Shown in pieces: positions 57,301 to 64,000 of a stretch of DNA of 64,000 nt (position 1 is the stretch's first letter; the number at the start of each line of letters is the position of its first letter). A program made the translations under genes and the position numbers. This DNA comes from CAIWHR01 sp963813415. GTDB taxonomy: Bacteria; Pseudomonadota; Gammaproteobacteria; Burkholderiales; Casimicrobiaceae. The notes beneath the pieces are model-generated. The model had not been told where the DNA came from. It made no database searches and saw nothing but the letters and a program-made list of their open reading frames with translations. The stretch is taken from assembly GCA_963813415.1 (NCBI GenBank), contig CAWEYW010000014.1, forward strand, positions 1 through 64,000, read 5' to 3'.

Positions 57301-57827
57301 TCGCCGATCTGCAGCCCCGCAAGGACCCTGTGCTGATCGCCGGCATCGTCATCGGCCTGCGCGTGCAGACGTCCCGGCGCGGCAAGATGGCCTTCGTGAC
57401 CCTCGACGATGGCCAGGCCACCGCGGAGGTGGTGATCTTCAACGAGACCTTCGACGCCGCCCGCATGCTGCTGCGCGAGGACGAGTTGCTGGTCGTGGAG
57501 GCCAAGGTGATGCAGCGCCCGGGCGAGGATGGCCAGAGCCAGGGTCTGCGGATCATTGCGGAGCAGGTGCATGACATCGCGGCGATCCGCAAGCGCTATG
57601 CCAAGGGTCTGCGACTCGCATTCAACGGCGGGGCCGATGCGGCGCGGCTGCACGAGCTCCTCGCACCATTCCGTCCAGGGCGCTGCTCGGTCGTGCTGGA
57701 GTACTGCACGCGCGGCGTCAGCGGTGAGATCGAGTTCCCGGAAAGCTGGAGCGTGAATCCGGACAACGCGCTGATCGCGCAACTCAAGGACTGGCTCGCA
57801 CCCGAGAATGTCCGGGTGCTCTATTGA
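54396..57827 (+). CDS. dnaE: DNA polymerase III subunit alpha
   Basis: Replicative polymerase. Start at ATG 54396 (MSDPVFVHLRMHSEFAIADG). 1,143 residues, usual for this group. PHP domain, then the polymerase core with GRGSGAGSLVAYALGITDLD and the catalytic aspartates in PDFDIDFCQDGRD; tandem helix-hairpin-helix and OB domains at the C-terminus (VLIAGIVIGLRVQTSRRG). A stem GGGCCGC/GCGGCCC at 57841-57858 lies past the stop but lacks a T-run. Confidence 0.98.
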   Translation: MSDPVFVHLRMHSEFAIADGIVRIDDAVAAAAADRMPALAITDLANAFGLIKFYKAARAAGVKPLFGVDAWITNEPNRDQPTRVLLLAQSRTGYLRLTDWLSRAYRTNQHRGRAELRRAWMSEGTEGLIALSGARDGDVGQALLQGDAASAVRLAREWAALFPDRFYLELQRAGHSDDDALVAATVRVAGDTGLPVVATHPVQFLRREDFRAHEARVCIAEGAALSDPRRPRRFTPAQYFTTQAEMAAAFADYPEALVNSVAIAQRCNLVIPLGKNYLPDFPTPPGVTIDDHLRQEAAAGLEKRLAALYPDPQVREGKRPEYEARLAFETKTIVQMGFPGYFLIVADFINWAKRNGVPVGPGRGSGAGSLVAYALGITDLDPLRYTLLFERFLNPERISMPDFDIDFCQDGRDRVIDYVKKLYGADSVSQIATFGTMAAKAAVRDVGRVLDLPYSFCDGIAKLIPFQPGKQITLKQAREMEPLLAEREENEEEVRELLVLAEALEGLTRNVGMHAGGVLIAPGKLTDFCPLYMQAGSDGIVSQFDKDDVEAVGLVKFDFLGLTTLTILDWALRYVRRLDPSYALTLDSIPLDDRRAYDIFKTGNTSAVFQFESRGMRDLLVRAKPDRFEDIIALVALYRPGPMDLIPDYIDRKHGRQRVEYPDPRVEPILGPTYGVMVYQEQVMQIAQVIGGYTLGAADLLRRAMGKKKPEEMAQQREIFVAGAQKNGVSAAKASQLFDHMEKFAGYGFNKSHAAAYALVAYQTAYFKAHHTAAFMAANLSLVMDDTDKVRTLHDDTVAQGVTVLPPDVNASNYRFEPVDTKSIRYGLGGVKGTGQAAIEAIVAARTAGGPFRDLFDFCRRVDKRLVNRRVLEALIRAGAFDSVDARRASLFASVGIALGEAERAEATASQVSLFGEEQHATSLTMVAAREWTDAERLVHEKAALGFYLSGHPFQSYAAELAPIVRHPLADLQPRKDPVLIAGIVIGLRVQTSRRGKMAFVTLDDGQATAEVVIFNETFDAARMLLREDELLVVEAKVMQRPGEDGQSQGLRIIAEQVHDIAAIRKRYAKGLRLAFNGGADAARLHELLAPFRPGRCSVVLEYCTRGVSGEIEFPESWSVNPDNALIAQLKDWLAPENVRVLY

Positions 57828-57915
57828 GCAGTCCGAAGCTGGGCCGCGCGTGCGGCCCGGTATCGCGTAGCCGGGTTGGCCGGGCAAGCGCGCGCTGCGC
57901 TCCCGGGCGTGCTTG

Positions 57916-59109
57916 ATGCCGCGCGTGTCCTCGCCCCTCACGCGTTATCGCGCCTTCTTCCGTCAGCCCGACGTCGTGCGGTTGCTGACGATGGCCTTCG
58001 TGGCCCGCATGCCGATCGGCATGCTGTCGCTCGCCATACTCATGCATCTGCGCGCGGCGACGCATTCGTTCGCTGTCGCGGGTGCCGTGGTCGGTACGTA
58101 CCTGATCGCCATGGCCGCTGCCGCGCCGGTGCAGGGGCGCCTCGTCGACCGTCTTGGCCCACGCGGCCTGCTGCGCGTGAACGGCGTGGTGCATCCGCTG
58201 GCGCTGACCGGCTTGTGGGCGGCGCCGGGCCTCGGGTTCGGGTCCGGCTCGATGACGCTGCTTGCGATCACCGCGGGCGCGTTCGTGCCGCCGCTGTCGG
58301 TGCTCACGCGCACCATGTGGCGCTATCGCTTCGAAGGCGAGGAGCGACGCATGGCCTTCGCGCTCGACGCCGTGCTGATCGAGCTGAACTTCACCCTCGG
58401 CCCGGCGATCATTGCCTTGCTGCTCGCCGTCGCCAGCGCGCAGGCAGCCTTCGCTGCGGCCATCGTGTTTGCGGCCGCCGGCGCGCCGCTCTTTCTCGGC
58501 TCGCCGGCAAGGCGCTACTGGAAAACGGAGCCCGCGGGCGAGCGCCACCTGCTGGGCCCGCTGACCGAGCCCACGCTGCTGCTCATCTTCGGCAGCAACT
58601 TCGCGCTGACCTTCGGTCTCGGGCTGCTCGAGGTGGGCTATCCGGGCTTCGCGGCACGCGCCGGGGCGCCGGCCCTTGGCGGGGTGCTGATCGCCGTGAA
58701 CTCGCTCGGCAGCGCGGTCGGGGGAATCGCGTATGGCGGGCTGCATCTGCACACCCGCGTCGAGCGACAGTTACCCTGGCTGCTGGCGCTGCTCGCCGTA
58801 CCGATTGCGCTGCACAGCCTCATCCAATCGGTCGTGCTGCTCGCGCCGCTCGCCTTCGTCGCCGGACTGATGATCGCGCCGTCATTCACGATCTTCAGCA
58901 TGCTGGTGTCGCACCACGCCCCGGCACGCTACGCGACCGAGGCCTTCACCTGGTCCACGACAGGCATCGTCGCCGGCATCGGCGCCGGCATGGCTGCCGG
59001 GGGCTCGATCATCGAGCACAGCGGACCACCGGCGGCATTCGTCGTGTCCGCGGGGGGCGCGCTGGTTGCGGCGGCGCTTGCCGCGCAAGTGCGCCGGCGG
59101 TCGCGCTGA
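57916..59109 (+). CDS. MFS transporter
   Basis: 397 residues from ATG 57916 (the TTG just before it is an alternative). Twelve-helix pattern with the MFS loop GRLVDRLGPRGLLRVNG between helices 2 and 3. Begins RYRAFFRQPDVVRLLTMAFV. Probably a 12-TM exporter-like member; substrate unknown. Convergent with the ligase gene. Confidence 0.88.
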   Translation: MPRVSSPLTRYRAFFRQPDVVRLLTMAFVARMPIGMLSLAILMHLRAATHSFAVAGAVVGTYLIAMAAAAPVQGRLVDRLGPRGLLRVNGVVHPLALTGLWAAPGLGFGSGSMTLLAITAGAFVPPLSVLTRTMWRYRFEGEERRMAFALDAVLIELNFTLGPAIIALLLAVASAQAAFAAAIVFAAAGAPLFLGSPARRYWKTEPAGERHLLGPLTEPTLLLIFGSNFALTFGLGLLEVGYPGFAARAGAPALGGVLIAVNSLGSAVGGIAYGGLHLHTRVERQLPWLLALLAVPIALHSLIQSVVLLAPLAFVAGLMIAPSFTIFSMLVSHHAPARYATEAFTWSTTGIVAGIGAGMAAGGSIIEHSGPPAAFVVSAGGALVAAALAAQVRRRSR

Positions 59110-59112
59110 CGG

Positions 59113-60708
59113 TCAGCCAGGCCGCCCCCCCGGCGGCGCCGACGCGCCTGCCTCTTCGTCCTGCAGCAGCTCGCGCAACCTGGTCTTCAGCACCTTGCCC
59201 GTGTTGTTCCGCGGCAATTCGTCGACCCACCGATACTGCCGCGGGCGCTTGAAGCGCGCGATGTGGTCGAGACACCGACGGTCGAGGGACTGCACCAGCG
59301 CCGCGCGATCGGCATCCTGGCGCGCAACGATGAAAGCCACCACCTCCTCGCCCCAGTCGGGATGCGCACGTCCGACCACCGCCGCCTCGACGACCGCCGG
59401 CTCGCCGAGCAGCACCTCCTCGACCTCGCGCGGATAGATGTTCGCGCCCCCGCTGATGATCAGGTCCTTGGAACGGTCCTTGAGAGTGAGGAAGCCGCTC
59501 GCGTCCAGCACCCCGAGATCGCCGGTGTGCAACCAGCCGCCGGCGAGCGTGCTGGCGCTGGCGCCCTCGTTGCGCCAGTAACCGTGCATCACCGCCGGCC
59601 CACGCACCAGTACTTCGCCGGTTTCGCCAGTCGCGAGCGAAGCATCGTCCGGACCCGCGATGCGCACCTCCATTCCTGTCTGGGCGATGCCGACCGATGC
59701 GAGGCGAGCGCCATCGTCCCGCGCGTACGCATCGGCGAGGAGTGCACGCGACATCGCGGTAATGGTCATCGGCGATTCGCCCTGGCCATAGATCTGTGCG
59801 AGGCGCGGACCCAGCGCATCGCAGGCGGCCCGGCAGTCCTCGACGTACATAGGGCCGCCGCCATAGACGATGCACTTGAGATGCGCGAGCTCGCGCGCTT
59901 GCACCACGCCACTGGCCACGAGGCGCTTGACCATGGTGGGCGCCGCGAAGAACGATGCGCGCGGCCAGCGACGCAGGAGGCTGGCGAGCTCGTCCACGTC
60001 GAAGCCGCCCGATTCGGGAATGACATTGACGGCCCCGCCGAGCACGTGCGGAACGGCGTAAAGACCGGAGCCGTGCGACAGCGGCGCCGCGTGCAGCAGG
60101 GCGTCACCGGGGGCAATGCACTCCACGTCGCTGGTGTAGCACTGGGTCATCGCGCGCAGGTTGGCATGGGTGATCACCACGCCTTTCGGGCGGCCGGTGG
60201 TGCCGCTCGTGTAGAAGAGCCACGCCGCGTCGTCGTCCGCCACGGCCGCAGGCCCGTCGAGCGGCGGCCCCTCGAGCAGGGCACGATGGCGGGCGTCGCC
60301 GAACACCACGACGCGTTCGCAGGCGGGCAACTCGGCGAGCACCGAGCCAACGCGCGCGCCCCATTCGGCGTCCGTGAAGACCACGCGCGCGGCGCTGTCA
60401 CCGAGCACGAACGCGAGTTCGCGCACGTGCAGCTTGGCGTTGATGGGCACCGCGACCGCACCACACCACCAGGCCGCGAACATCGCCGGCAGGTATTCCG
60501 GCAGGTTGCGCGCGACAAGAGCGACCCGATCGCCCGGCGCAACGCCCGCCCCGCGCAGTCCGTTGGCAAGGCGCGCCACGGTGGACGCGAGGCCGGCGTA
60601 ATCGTGCACCACTGTCGACCCGAACGTGATCGCCGGGAGCTGCGGCCAGCAGCAGGCGGTGCGTTCGAGGAACGAGGCGACATTGCGCGCCCGCGCGGTT
60701 ATCGCCAT
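59113..60708 (-). CDS. AMP-dependent acyl-CoA synthetase/ligase
   Basis: 531 residues from ATG 60708. ATP/AMP motifs LFYTSGTTGRPKGVV, YGQGESPMT, GWLHTGDLG, and the C-terminal adenylation Lys in RNNTGKVLKTRLRE. Activates a carboxylic acid to its CoA thioester; the chain or ring it accepts cannot be read. Follows the SDR gene by 64 bp and is likely co-transcribed with it. Confidence 0.9.
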   Translation of the reverse strand: MAITARARNVASFLERTACCWPQLPAITFGSTVVHDYAGLASTVARLANGLRGAGVAPGDRVALVARNLPEYLPAMFAAWWCGAVAVPINAKLHVRELAFVLGDSAARVVFTDAEWGARVGSVLAELPACERVVVFGDARHRALLEGPPLDGPAAVADDDAAWLFYTSGTTGRPKGVVITHANLRAMTQCYTSDVECIAPGDALLHAAPLSHGSGLYAVPHVLGGAVNVIPESGGFDVDELASLLRRWPRASFFAAPTMVKRLVASGVVQARELAHLKCIVYGGGPMYVEDCRAACDALGPRLAQIYGQGESPMTITAMSRALLADAYARDDGARLASVGIAQTGMEVRIAGPDDASLATGETGEVLVRGPAVMHGYWRNEGASASTLAGGWLHTGDLGVLDASGFLTLKDRSKDLIISGGANIYPREVEEVLLGEPAVVEAAVVGRAHPDWGEEVVAFIVARQDADRAALVQSLDRRCLDHIARFKRPRQYRWVDELPRNNTGKVLKTRLRELLQDEEAGASAPPGGRPG

Positions 60709-60772
60709 CACGCGCTGCGATCGCTCGTGGGCGGCACGGGTCCCGTACGCTTCTCAGCCTGCGCCGGCAACG

Positions 60773-61519
60773 TCAATACGTCGCGCGACCGCCGGAAAGG
60801 TCGAATACGGCGCCCGTCGAGAACGAGCATTCCTCGCTCGCCAGCCAGCCGACCATGGCGGCGATCTCCTCGACGGCGCCGAAGCGCCCCATGGGGATCT
60901 TCGACAGCATGAAATCGATGTGCTGCTGCGTCATCTGGTCGAAGATGGCGGTGCGCACCGCGGCGGGTGTGACACAGTTCACGCGGATTCCGGTGCGCGC
61001 CAGTTCCTTGCCGAGGGACTTCGTGAGGGAAATCACCCCTGCCTTCGAGGCGCTGTACGCCGGGGCGTTGGGATTGCCTTCCTTGCCGGCAATCGAGGCG
61101 ATGTTCACGATGCGACCGTAATCGCGGGTCATCATGTACGGCACCACGGACCGGTTGCAGTAGAAGACGCCGTTCAGGTTGATGTCCATGACCTGGCGCC
61201 ACGCGTCGATCGGATACTCCCACGTGGTGGTGTTCGGGCCGGTGATGCCGGCCGAGCACACGAGGACGTCGATGCGATCGAGCACCGCGGCCGAAGCGCG
61301 CGCAGCAGCGGCAACGGCATGCGGGTCGCCGACATCGACCTCATGCGTCTCGACGTCACCACCGAGCGATTCGCGGGCCTTGTCGAGCGCAGCCGGATCG
61401 CGGTCCCAGAGTGCGATGCGGGCCCCGCTTCGCTGCAGTCGACGGGCTGTGGCGAGACCAATGCCGGCAGCGCCTCCGGTGATGACTGCAGTGCGCCCGT
61501 TGAAATCGAGTTGGTTCAT
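60773..61519 (-). CDS. Short-chain dehydrogenase/reductase
   Basis: 248 residues. Cofactor motif TGGAAGIGLA, NAG-equivalent CSAGITG, catalytic Ser in NIASIAG and Tyr/Lys in YSASK. The Asp in ALWDRDP suggests NAD rather than NADP. Similar to 3-oxoacyl-type reductases; substrate unknown. Pairs with the ligase gene downstream. Confidence 0.92.
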   Translation of the reverse strand: MNQLDFNGRTAVITGGAAGIGLATARRLQRSGARIALWDRDPAALDKARESLGGDVETHEVDVGDPHAVAAAARASAAVLDRIDVLVCSAGITGPNTTTWEYPIDAWRQVMDINLNGVFYCNRSVVPYMMTRDYGRIVNIASIAGKEGNPNAPAYSASKAGVISLTKSLGKELARTGIRVNCVTPAAVRTAIFDQMTQQHIDFMLSKIPMGRFGAVEEIAAMVGWLASEECSFSTGAVFDLSGGRATY

Positions 61520-61713
61520 TGCGGTTCCTCTTGAGATGCGGCGATTCTACGTCAGGCGAGGCAGCGGCCGGCCAAGCGAACGACGTGCATATTTTTCGTA
61601 CGCGCCGCCACGGCCACGTAAATTGTTCCGCCGAATCGGCTCGAAACGCGCGAATCCGTGGTGGCGCGCGGCATTTCCCCGGCATGCATCGACCCCTTGC
61701 GCGCGGCATGGTC

Positions 61714-61750
61714 CTTGCGTCATTTGCGTCATTTGCGTCACGTAACGCAA
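61714..61750 (+). promoter_or_regulatory. Three 9-bp-spaced direct repeats plus an inverted repeat
   Basis: TTGCGTCA occurs at 61715-61722, 61724-61731 and 61733-61740. The last copy is also the left arm of TTGCGT-6 bp-ACGCAA (61733-61750). The block ends 21 bp before the ATG at 61771. It could be an operator. If the upstream ATG at 61708 is used instead, it would be coding for ASFASFAS. Confidence 0.5.
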
Positions 61751-61770
61751 TCAACGATCAGGGGAAAGCC

Positions 61771-62106
61771 ATGCGCTCACGTGTGGTTGCGGTTCGCTGT
61801 TTCGCCGAGGAATCGACCGCCGGCTGGGAGGCGCACTGTGTGGACCTCGGTCTCACCGTGCGGGGCAACAGCCTCGAATCGGTCCGGCAGCAACTCGACA
61901 CGATGATCCATGAGCTCATCGACGAGGCGCTCGTGAAGCGCCGCCGGACCGGACGTCCGGCATCCACGTCACGACGCGGTCCGCTCGCGCTGCGCCTACG
62001 CTACTGGGGCCTGCTCCTCGCGGGCCGCATGGGATTGCGGACCAATGCGCTGCGCGATGGCGCGCGGCAGTGCACGCCGCGCATGGCGCCCCGGGCAGCG
62101 CGCTGA
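61771..62106 (+). CDS. Hypothetical protein with HicB-like N-terminus
   Basis: 111 residues from ATG 61771, with AGGGGA ribosome site. The first 50 residues (VVAVRCFAEESTAGWEAHCV, then DLGLTVRGNSLESVRQQLDT) resemble the HicB/DUF1902 antitoxin fold. The rest is basic, Arg-rich and unlike a DNA-binding domain I can name. No HicA toxin gene is adjacent, so a toxin-antitoxin role is not supported. An in-frame ATG at 61708 could extend it by 21 residues. Confidence 0.6.
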   Translation: MRSRVVAVRCFAEESTAGWEAHCVDLGLTVRGNSLESVRQQLDTMIHELIDEALVKRRRTGRPASTSRRGPLALRLRYWGLLLAGRMGLRTNALRDGARQCTPRMAPRAAR

Positions 62107-62113
62107 CCACGCC

Positions 62114-62530
62114 GTGCCGGGAAACCAGACTGAGGCGACGGCGAACGCTGTGAGCGCCACAAAGCTCACTCCGACAGGCGCCGCCAGTGCACCGCCATCG
62201 CCGCTGCCACGGATGCCGGACGACGAGGGGCCCCACGATCCGCGCCGATCCGACGCCGATACCCTCACCCGGCCGAAACGCGTGCCCCGCCCGCACGGCC
62301 GCGGCACGCGGGCCGAAAACGGTGAGCTCGCGGGCGTGGTCCGCCTTCGCCACGCCGGCCGCGAGTACTGCGCCTGGTATCGCGTGGGCGGTGACCTCCT
62401 GACCGTCTATTGCGGGGTCGCCTCCAACACGGGCCTGCTGCCTGAATTCCTGCCGTCCCCCACGCCACTTGCGGAGCGCCTGCTGCGCGAGCTGGTCGAC
62501 GCCGAGCATCCGGGGCTCAATCCCGAGTAA
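62114..62530 (+). CDS. Hypothetical protein
   Basis: Open frame with an uncertain start (GTG 62114 or GTG 62150). The N-terminal half is Pro/Arg-rich and low complexity. The C-terminal half (GVVRLRHAGREYCAWYRVGG, VYCGVASNTGLLPEF, LAERLLRELVDAEHPG) looks like a folded small domain. Not recognised. Same strand as the flanking small genes. Confidence 0.45.
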   Translation: MPGNQTEATANAVSATKLTPTGAASAPPSPLPRMPDDEGPHDPRRSDADTLTRPKRVPRPHGRGTRAENGELAGVVRLRHAGREYCAWYRVGGDLLTVYCGVASNTGLLPEFLPSPTPLAERLLRELVDAEHPGLNPE

Positions 62531-62688
62531 GCACGAGGTACGCACCGCAGCGCCGTGGGGACACCGCAGGTCTGGTCGCAGCCATCGGCGCGTACGCCGC
62601 GCGACGATTTGATGCAGGTCAGACTTCTTGCCGGGCGCGCCGGTAGAGTGGACCGTTTTCGTCGCACCAGGCGAGCGGACCCTTCGCG

Positions 62689-62955
62689 ATGAACCACAGC
62701 AAGCCGGGCAGTGCGGACGCGCCGCCGCGGATGACGGTCACCACGGCGCACAAGGGCTATGAGATCAAGGCCACGGCATCGCGGCGGGCCACCGGCGCCG
62801 TGCTGGTGAATGCCGAGTTGTCCGGCGGGCCGGACAAGATCCGGCGGTGGTTCTGCGTCGCGACCGATCTGGCCGACCTCGCGGCTGCATGCGCGCAATC
62901 GACGCGGGAGCTCTGCCAGGTCATCGACGATCTCACGGCAAGAGCGAGACACTGA
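62689..62955 (+). CDS. Hypothetical protein
   Basis: 88 residues from ATG 62689. VTTAHKGYEIKATASRRATG suggests a short beta-rich domain followed by helices (LADLAAACAQSTRELCQVID). No family recognised. Flanked by short non-coding gaps. Confidence 0.55.
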   Translation: MNHSKPGSADAPPRMTVTTAHKGYEIKATASRRATGAVLVNAELSGGPDKIRRWFCVATDLADLAAACAQSTRELCQVIDDLTARARH

Positions 62956-63003
62956 TCCGGCCCCCTTCGCAGGCGGAGCGCCGCATTTGCGGGCGGCCAG
63001 CGA

Positions 63004-63030
63004 AAGAAAAGGGCCCGCCAGAACGGGCCC
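63004..63030 (-). terminator. Intrinsic terminator of the CsbD-like gene
   Basis: 7-bp stem GGGCCCG/CGGGCCC with 6-nt loop. On the minus strand it is followed by TTTTCTTTC. Lies about 25 bp past the CsbD-like stop. Confidence 0.8.
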
Positions 63031-63054
63031 ATGGCTGAAGGAGAAGTGAACCCG

Positions 63055-63249
63055 TCAGCGGCGGCTCGTGCGGTTCTCGTTGTCGTTGGCGTCCTGCTCC
63101 AGGTCGCCGACGCCCTTCTGCAGCTTGCCCTCGATCTGCTTGCCGGCACCCTTGATCTGGTCGCCGATGTCTCCCGTGGCCTCGCCTACCTTGCGTTGCA
63201 CTTTGCCAGCCACGTCCTTGGCCGTGCCCTTCACTTGATCGCGGTTCAT
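63055..63249 (-). CDS. CsbD-like stress protein
   Basis: 64 residues from ATG 63249 (MNRDQVKGTAKDVAGKVQRK), with a GAGGAG ribosome site. Whole length is the hydrophilic, Lys/Gly/Asp-rich CsbD repeat pattern. Family members are induced by general stress; function not known. Monocistronic, with its own terminator. Confidence 0.9.
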   Translation of the reverse strand: MNRDQVKGTAKDVAGKVQRKVGEATGDIGDQIKGAGKQIEGKLQKGVGDLEQDANDNENRTSRR

Positions 63250-63410
63250 TGAGCGCTCCTCGATGGTCATTCAGGTTGGAGGAGCGACGCGTTTCCACTC
63301 CCCGGCGCTTGCGCGTCCTTGATCACTATGGCGGCGCGAGCGTCCCGGAACCGTCGGAAAAGCGCGGAAAGCCCTGTAGGACCGCCGCACGTCGTGCCGA
63401 AGTGGAATCC

Positions 63411-63887
63411 TTACTGTGCGGGCGCGGACGTGTCGGGCGGGCCGCCGCCGAGCGCCTCGAGGAGCATCGCCAGCAGCTGACCGGTATCGAACGGCTTCTG
63501 CAGATAGCGGATGCTGCCGTCGAAAAATGTCTTCACCTTGGCTTCGTTGAGCACGCTCATGAAGACGAACGGCAGGTCGTCGCGACCCGGCAGGGCATGC
63601 GCCTCCTGTACCAGCGTGCAGCCGATCATGCCCGGCATCACGATGTCGGAGATCACGACGTCGAATGGATGCGACGCAAGCTGCGCGAGGGCTTCATCGC
63701 CGTCGTACGCGACCCGCGCACGGAAGCCGTGGGTCTGCAGCAGCGCCGCGATACCGTTGGCGAAACCCACGTCGTCATCGACGACCAGGACCTCCCCCCG
63801 ATGGCCGGCGCCCGGACTCTCGGTGGCGGTGCTGCGACGCGGGTCGGCTCCCGCGGGGAGGATGGTCGTCGTTCGGCCGGGTGACAC
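63411..63887 (-). CDS. Stand-alone response-regulator receiver protein
   Basis: 158 residues, starting at a GTG. Receiver fold with acidic pocket Asp37-39 (VVDDDVG), phospho-acceptor Asp81 (DVVISDIVMPG), Ser111 and Lys131 (QKPF). No output domain; a Pro-rich tail ends the protein. The partner kinase is not in the window. Confidence 0.92.
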   Translation of the reverse strand: MSPGRTTTILPAGADPRRSTATESPGAGHRGEVLVVDDDVGFANGIAALLQTHGFRARVAYDGDEALAQLASHPFDVVISDIVMPGMIGCTLVQEAHALPGRDDLPFVFMSVLNEAKVKTFFDGSIRYLQKPFDTGQLLAMLLEALGGGPPDTSAPAQ

Positions 63888-63920
63888 TCGAAGCTGCCTC
63901 GCTCGCGCGTGCTCCGCGAC

Positions 63921-64000
63921 TCAGGGACGGATGTAGGCGTAGCCCTGCTGCTGCTTCTGCATGATCTCCACCACGCCGGCGGGCACGTAACCGATCTTCG
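63921..64000 (-). CDS. C-terminal end of a gene cut by the window edge
   Basis: Only about 25 residues are visible, ending KIGYVPAGVVEIMQK then QQQGYAYIRP and a TGA at 63921. The real start lies beyond 64000. Not recognised from so short a tail. Directly upstream of the receiver gene on the same strand. Confidence 0.5.
   Translation of the reverse strand, partial: KIGYVPAGVVEIMQKQQQGYAYIRP

Noticed and set aside
53945..57827. A promoter from the TAAAAT at 54313-54318 for dnaE
   Set aside because: No -35 box lies at a proper distance; the nearest TTGCGT is only 13 bp away.
57841..57858. Hairpin GGGCCGC/GCGGCCC after dnaE as a terminator
   Set aside because: No T-run follows it on the plus strand, so it was not listed as a terminator.
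61771..62106. A HicAB toxin-antitoxin system
   Set aside because: Only a HicB-like N-terminus is visible; neither neighbour resembles HicA.

Overview
The window is a high-GC chromosomal segment of a betaproteobacterium. The main evidence is a long minus-strand block in the order leuC, entericidin, leuD, leuB, asd, fimV, truA, trpF, trpB, trpA, accD, folC, dedD, cvpA, purF, which I recognise as typical of Betaproteobacteria. The short blocks mutL-miaA, xseB-ispA-dxs-folE2, clpA-clpS-csp-icd and pcnB-folK-deoxynucleoside kinase-panC point the same way. No rRNA, tRNA, CRISPR array, prophage or insertion sequence was seen.

Layout. 28-3528: a broken gene for a secreted metzincin protease with an Ig-like domain and three near-identical C-terminal repeats. 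3838-20255: purines, folate, fatty acid, tryptophan, leucine and lysine/threonine precursor genes, with fimV and truA embedded. 20340-25939: miaA, mutL, a glutamine amidotransferase-like gene and a divergent secreted S9 peptidase. 25968-29831: folE2, dxs, ispA and xseB. 30127-32887: a Rieske oxygenase with a structured leader, an EamA transporter and thpR. 33016-36533: isocitrate lyase, then divergent genes for flavocytochrome c sulfide dehydrogenase (fccA-fccB), followed by a LuxR-type HTH relic. 36871-41496: clpA, clpS, csp, icd. 41598-45800: rluE-like, pcnB, folK, a deoxynucleoside kinase and panC. 45937-51995: a MacAB/DevBCA-like exporter (membrane fusion protein, ATPase, two permeases) split by an oppositely oriented FimV-like gene. 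52091-57827: EamA transporter, alpha/beta hydrolase, small lipoprotein, dnaE. 57916-61519: MFS transporter, acyl-CoA-synthetase-like ligase and SDR. 61771-64000: small hypothetical genes, a CsbD-like protein, a lone receiver domain and a truncated gene at the window edge.

Most of the window is core biosynthesis, replication and repair, protein turnover and central carbon metabolism. fccA-fccB suggests the cell can oxidise sulfide, and isocitrate lyase suggests growth on acetate or fatty acids; the AMP-ligase/SDR pair fits carboxylic acid use.

The most interesting signals are regulatory or structural. Interleaved inverted repeats ending in a T-run lie just upstream of fccA. A hairpin and a G-rich tract lie in the leader of the Rieske gene. 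The FimV-like gene sits inside the exporter cluster. Three 9-bp-spaced repeats and a palindrome precede a HicB-like small gene. Five frame breaks (three in the metzincin, one in fimV, one in the LuxR relic) all look like single-base insertions, so sequencing error must be weighed against real gene decay.
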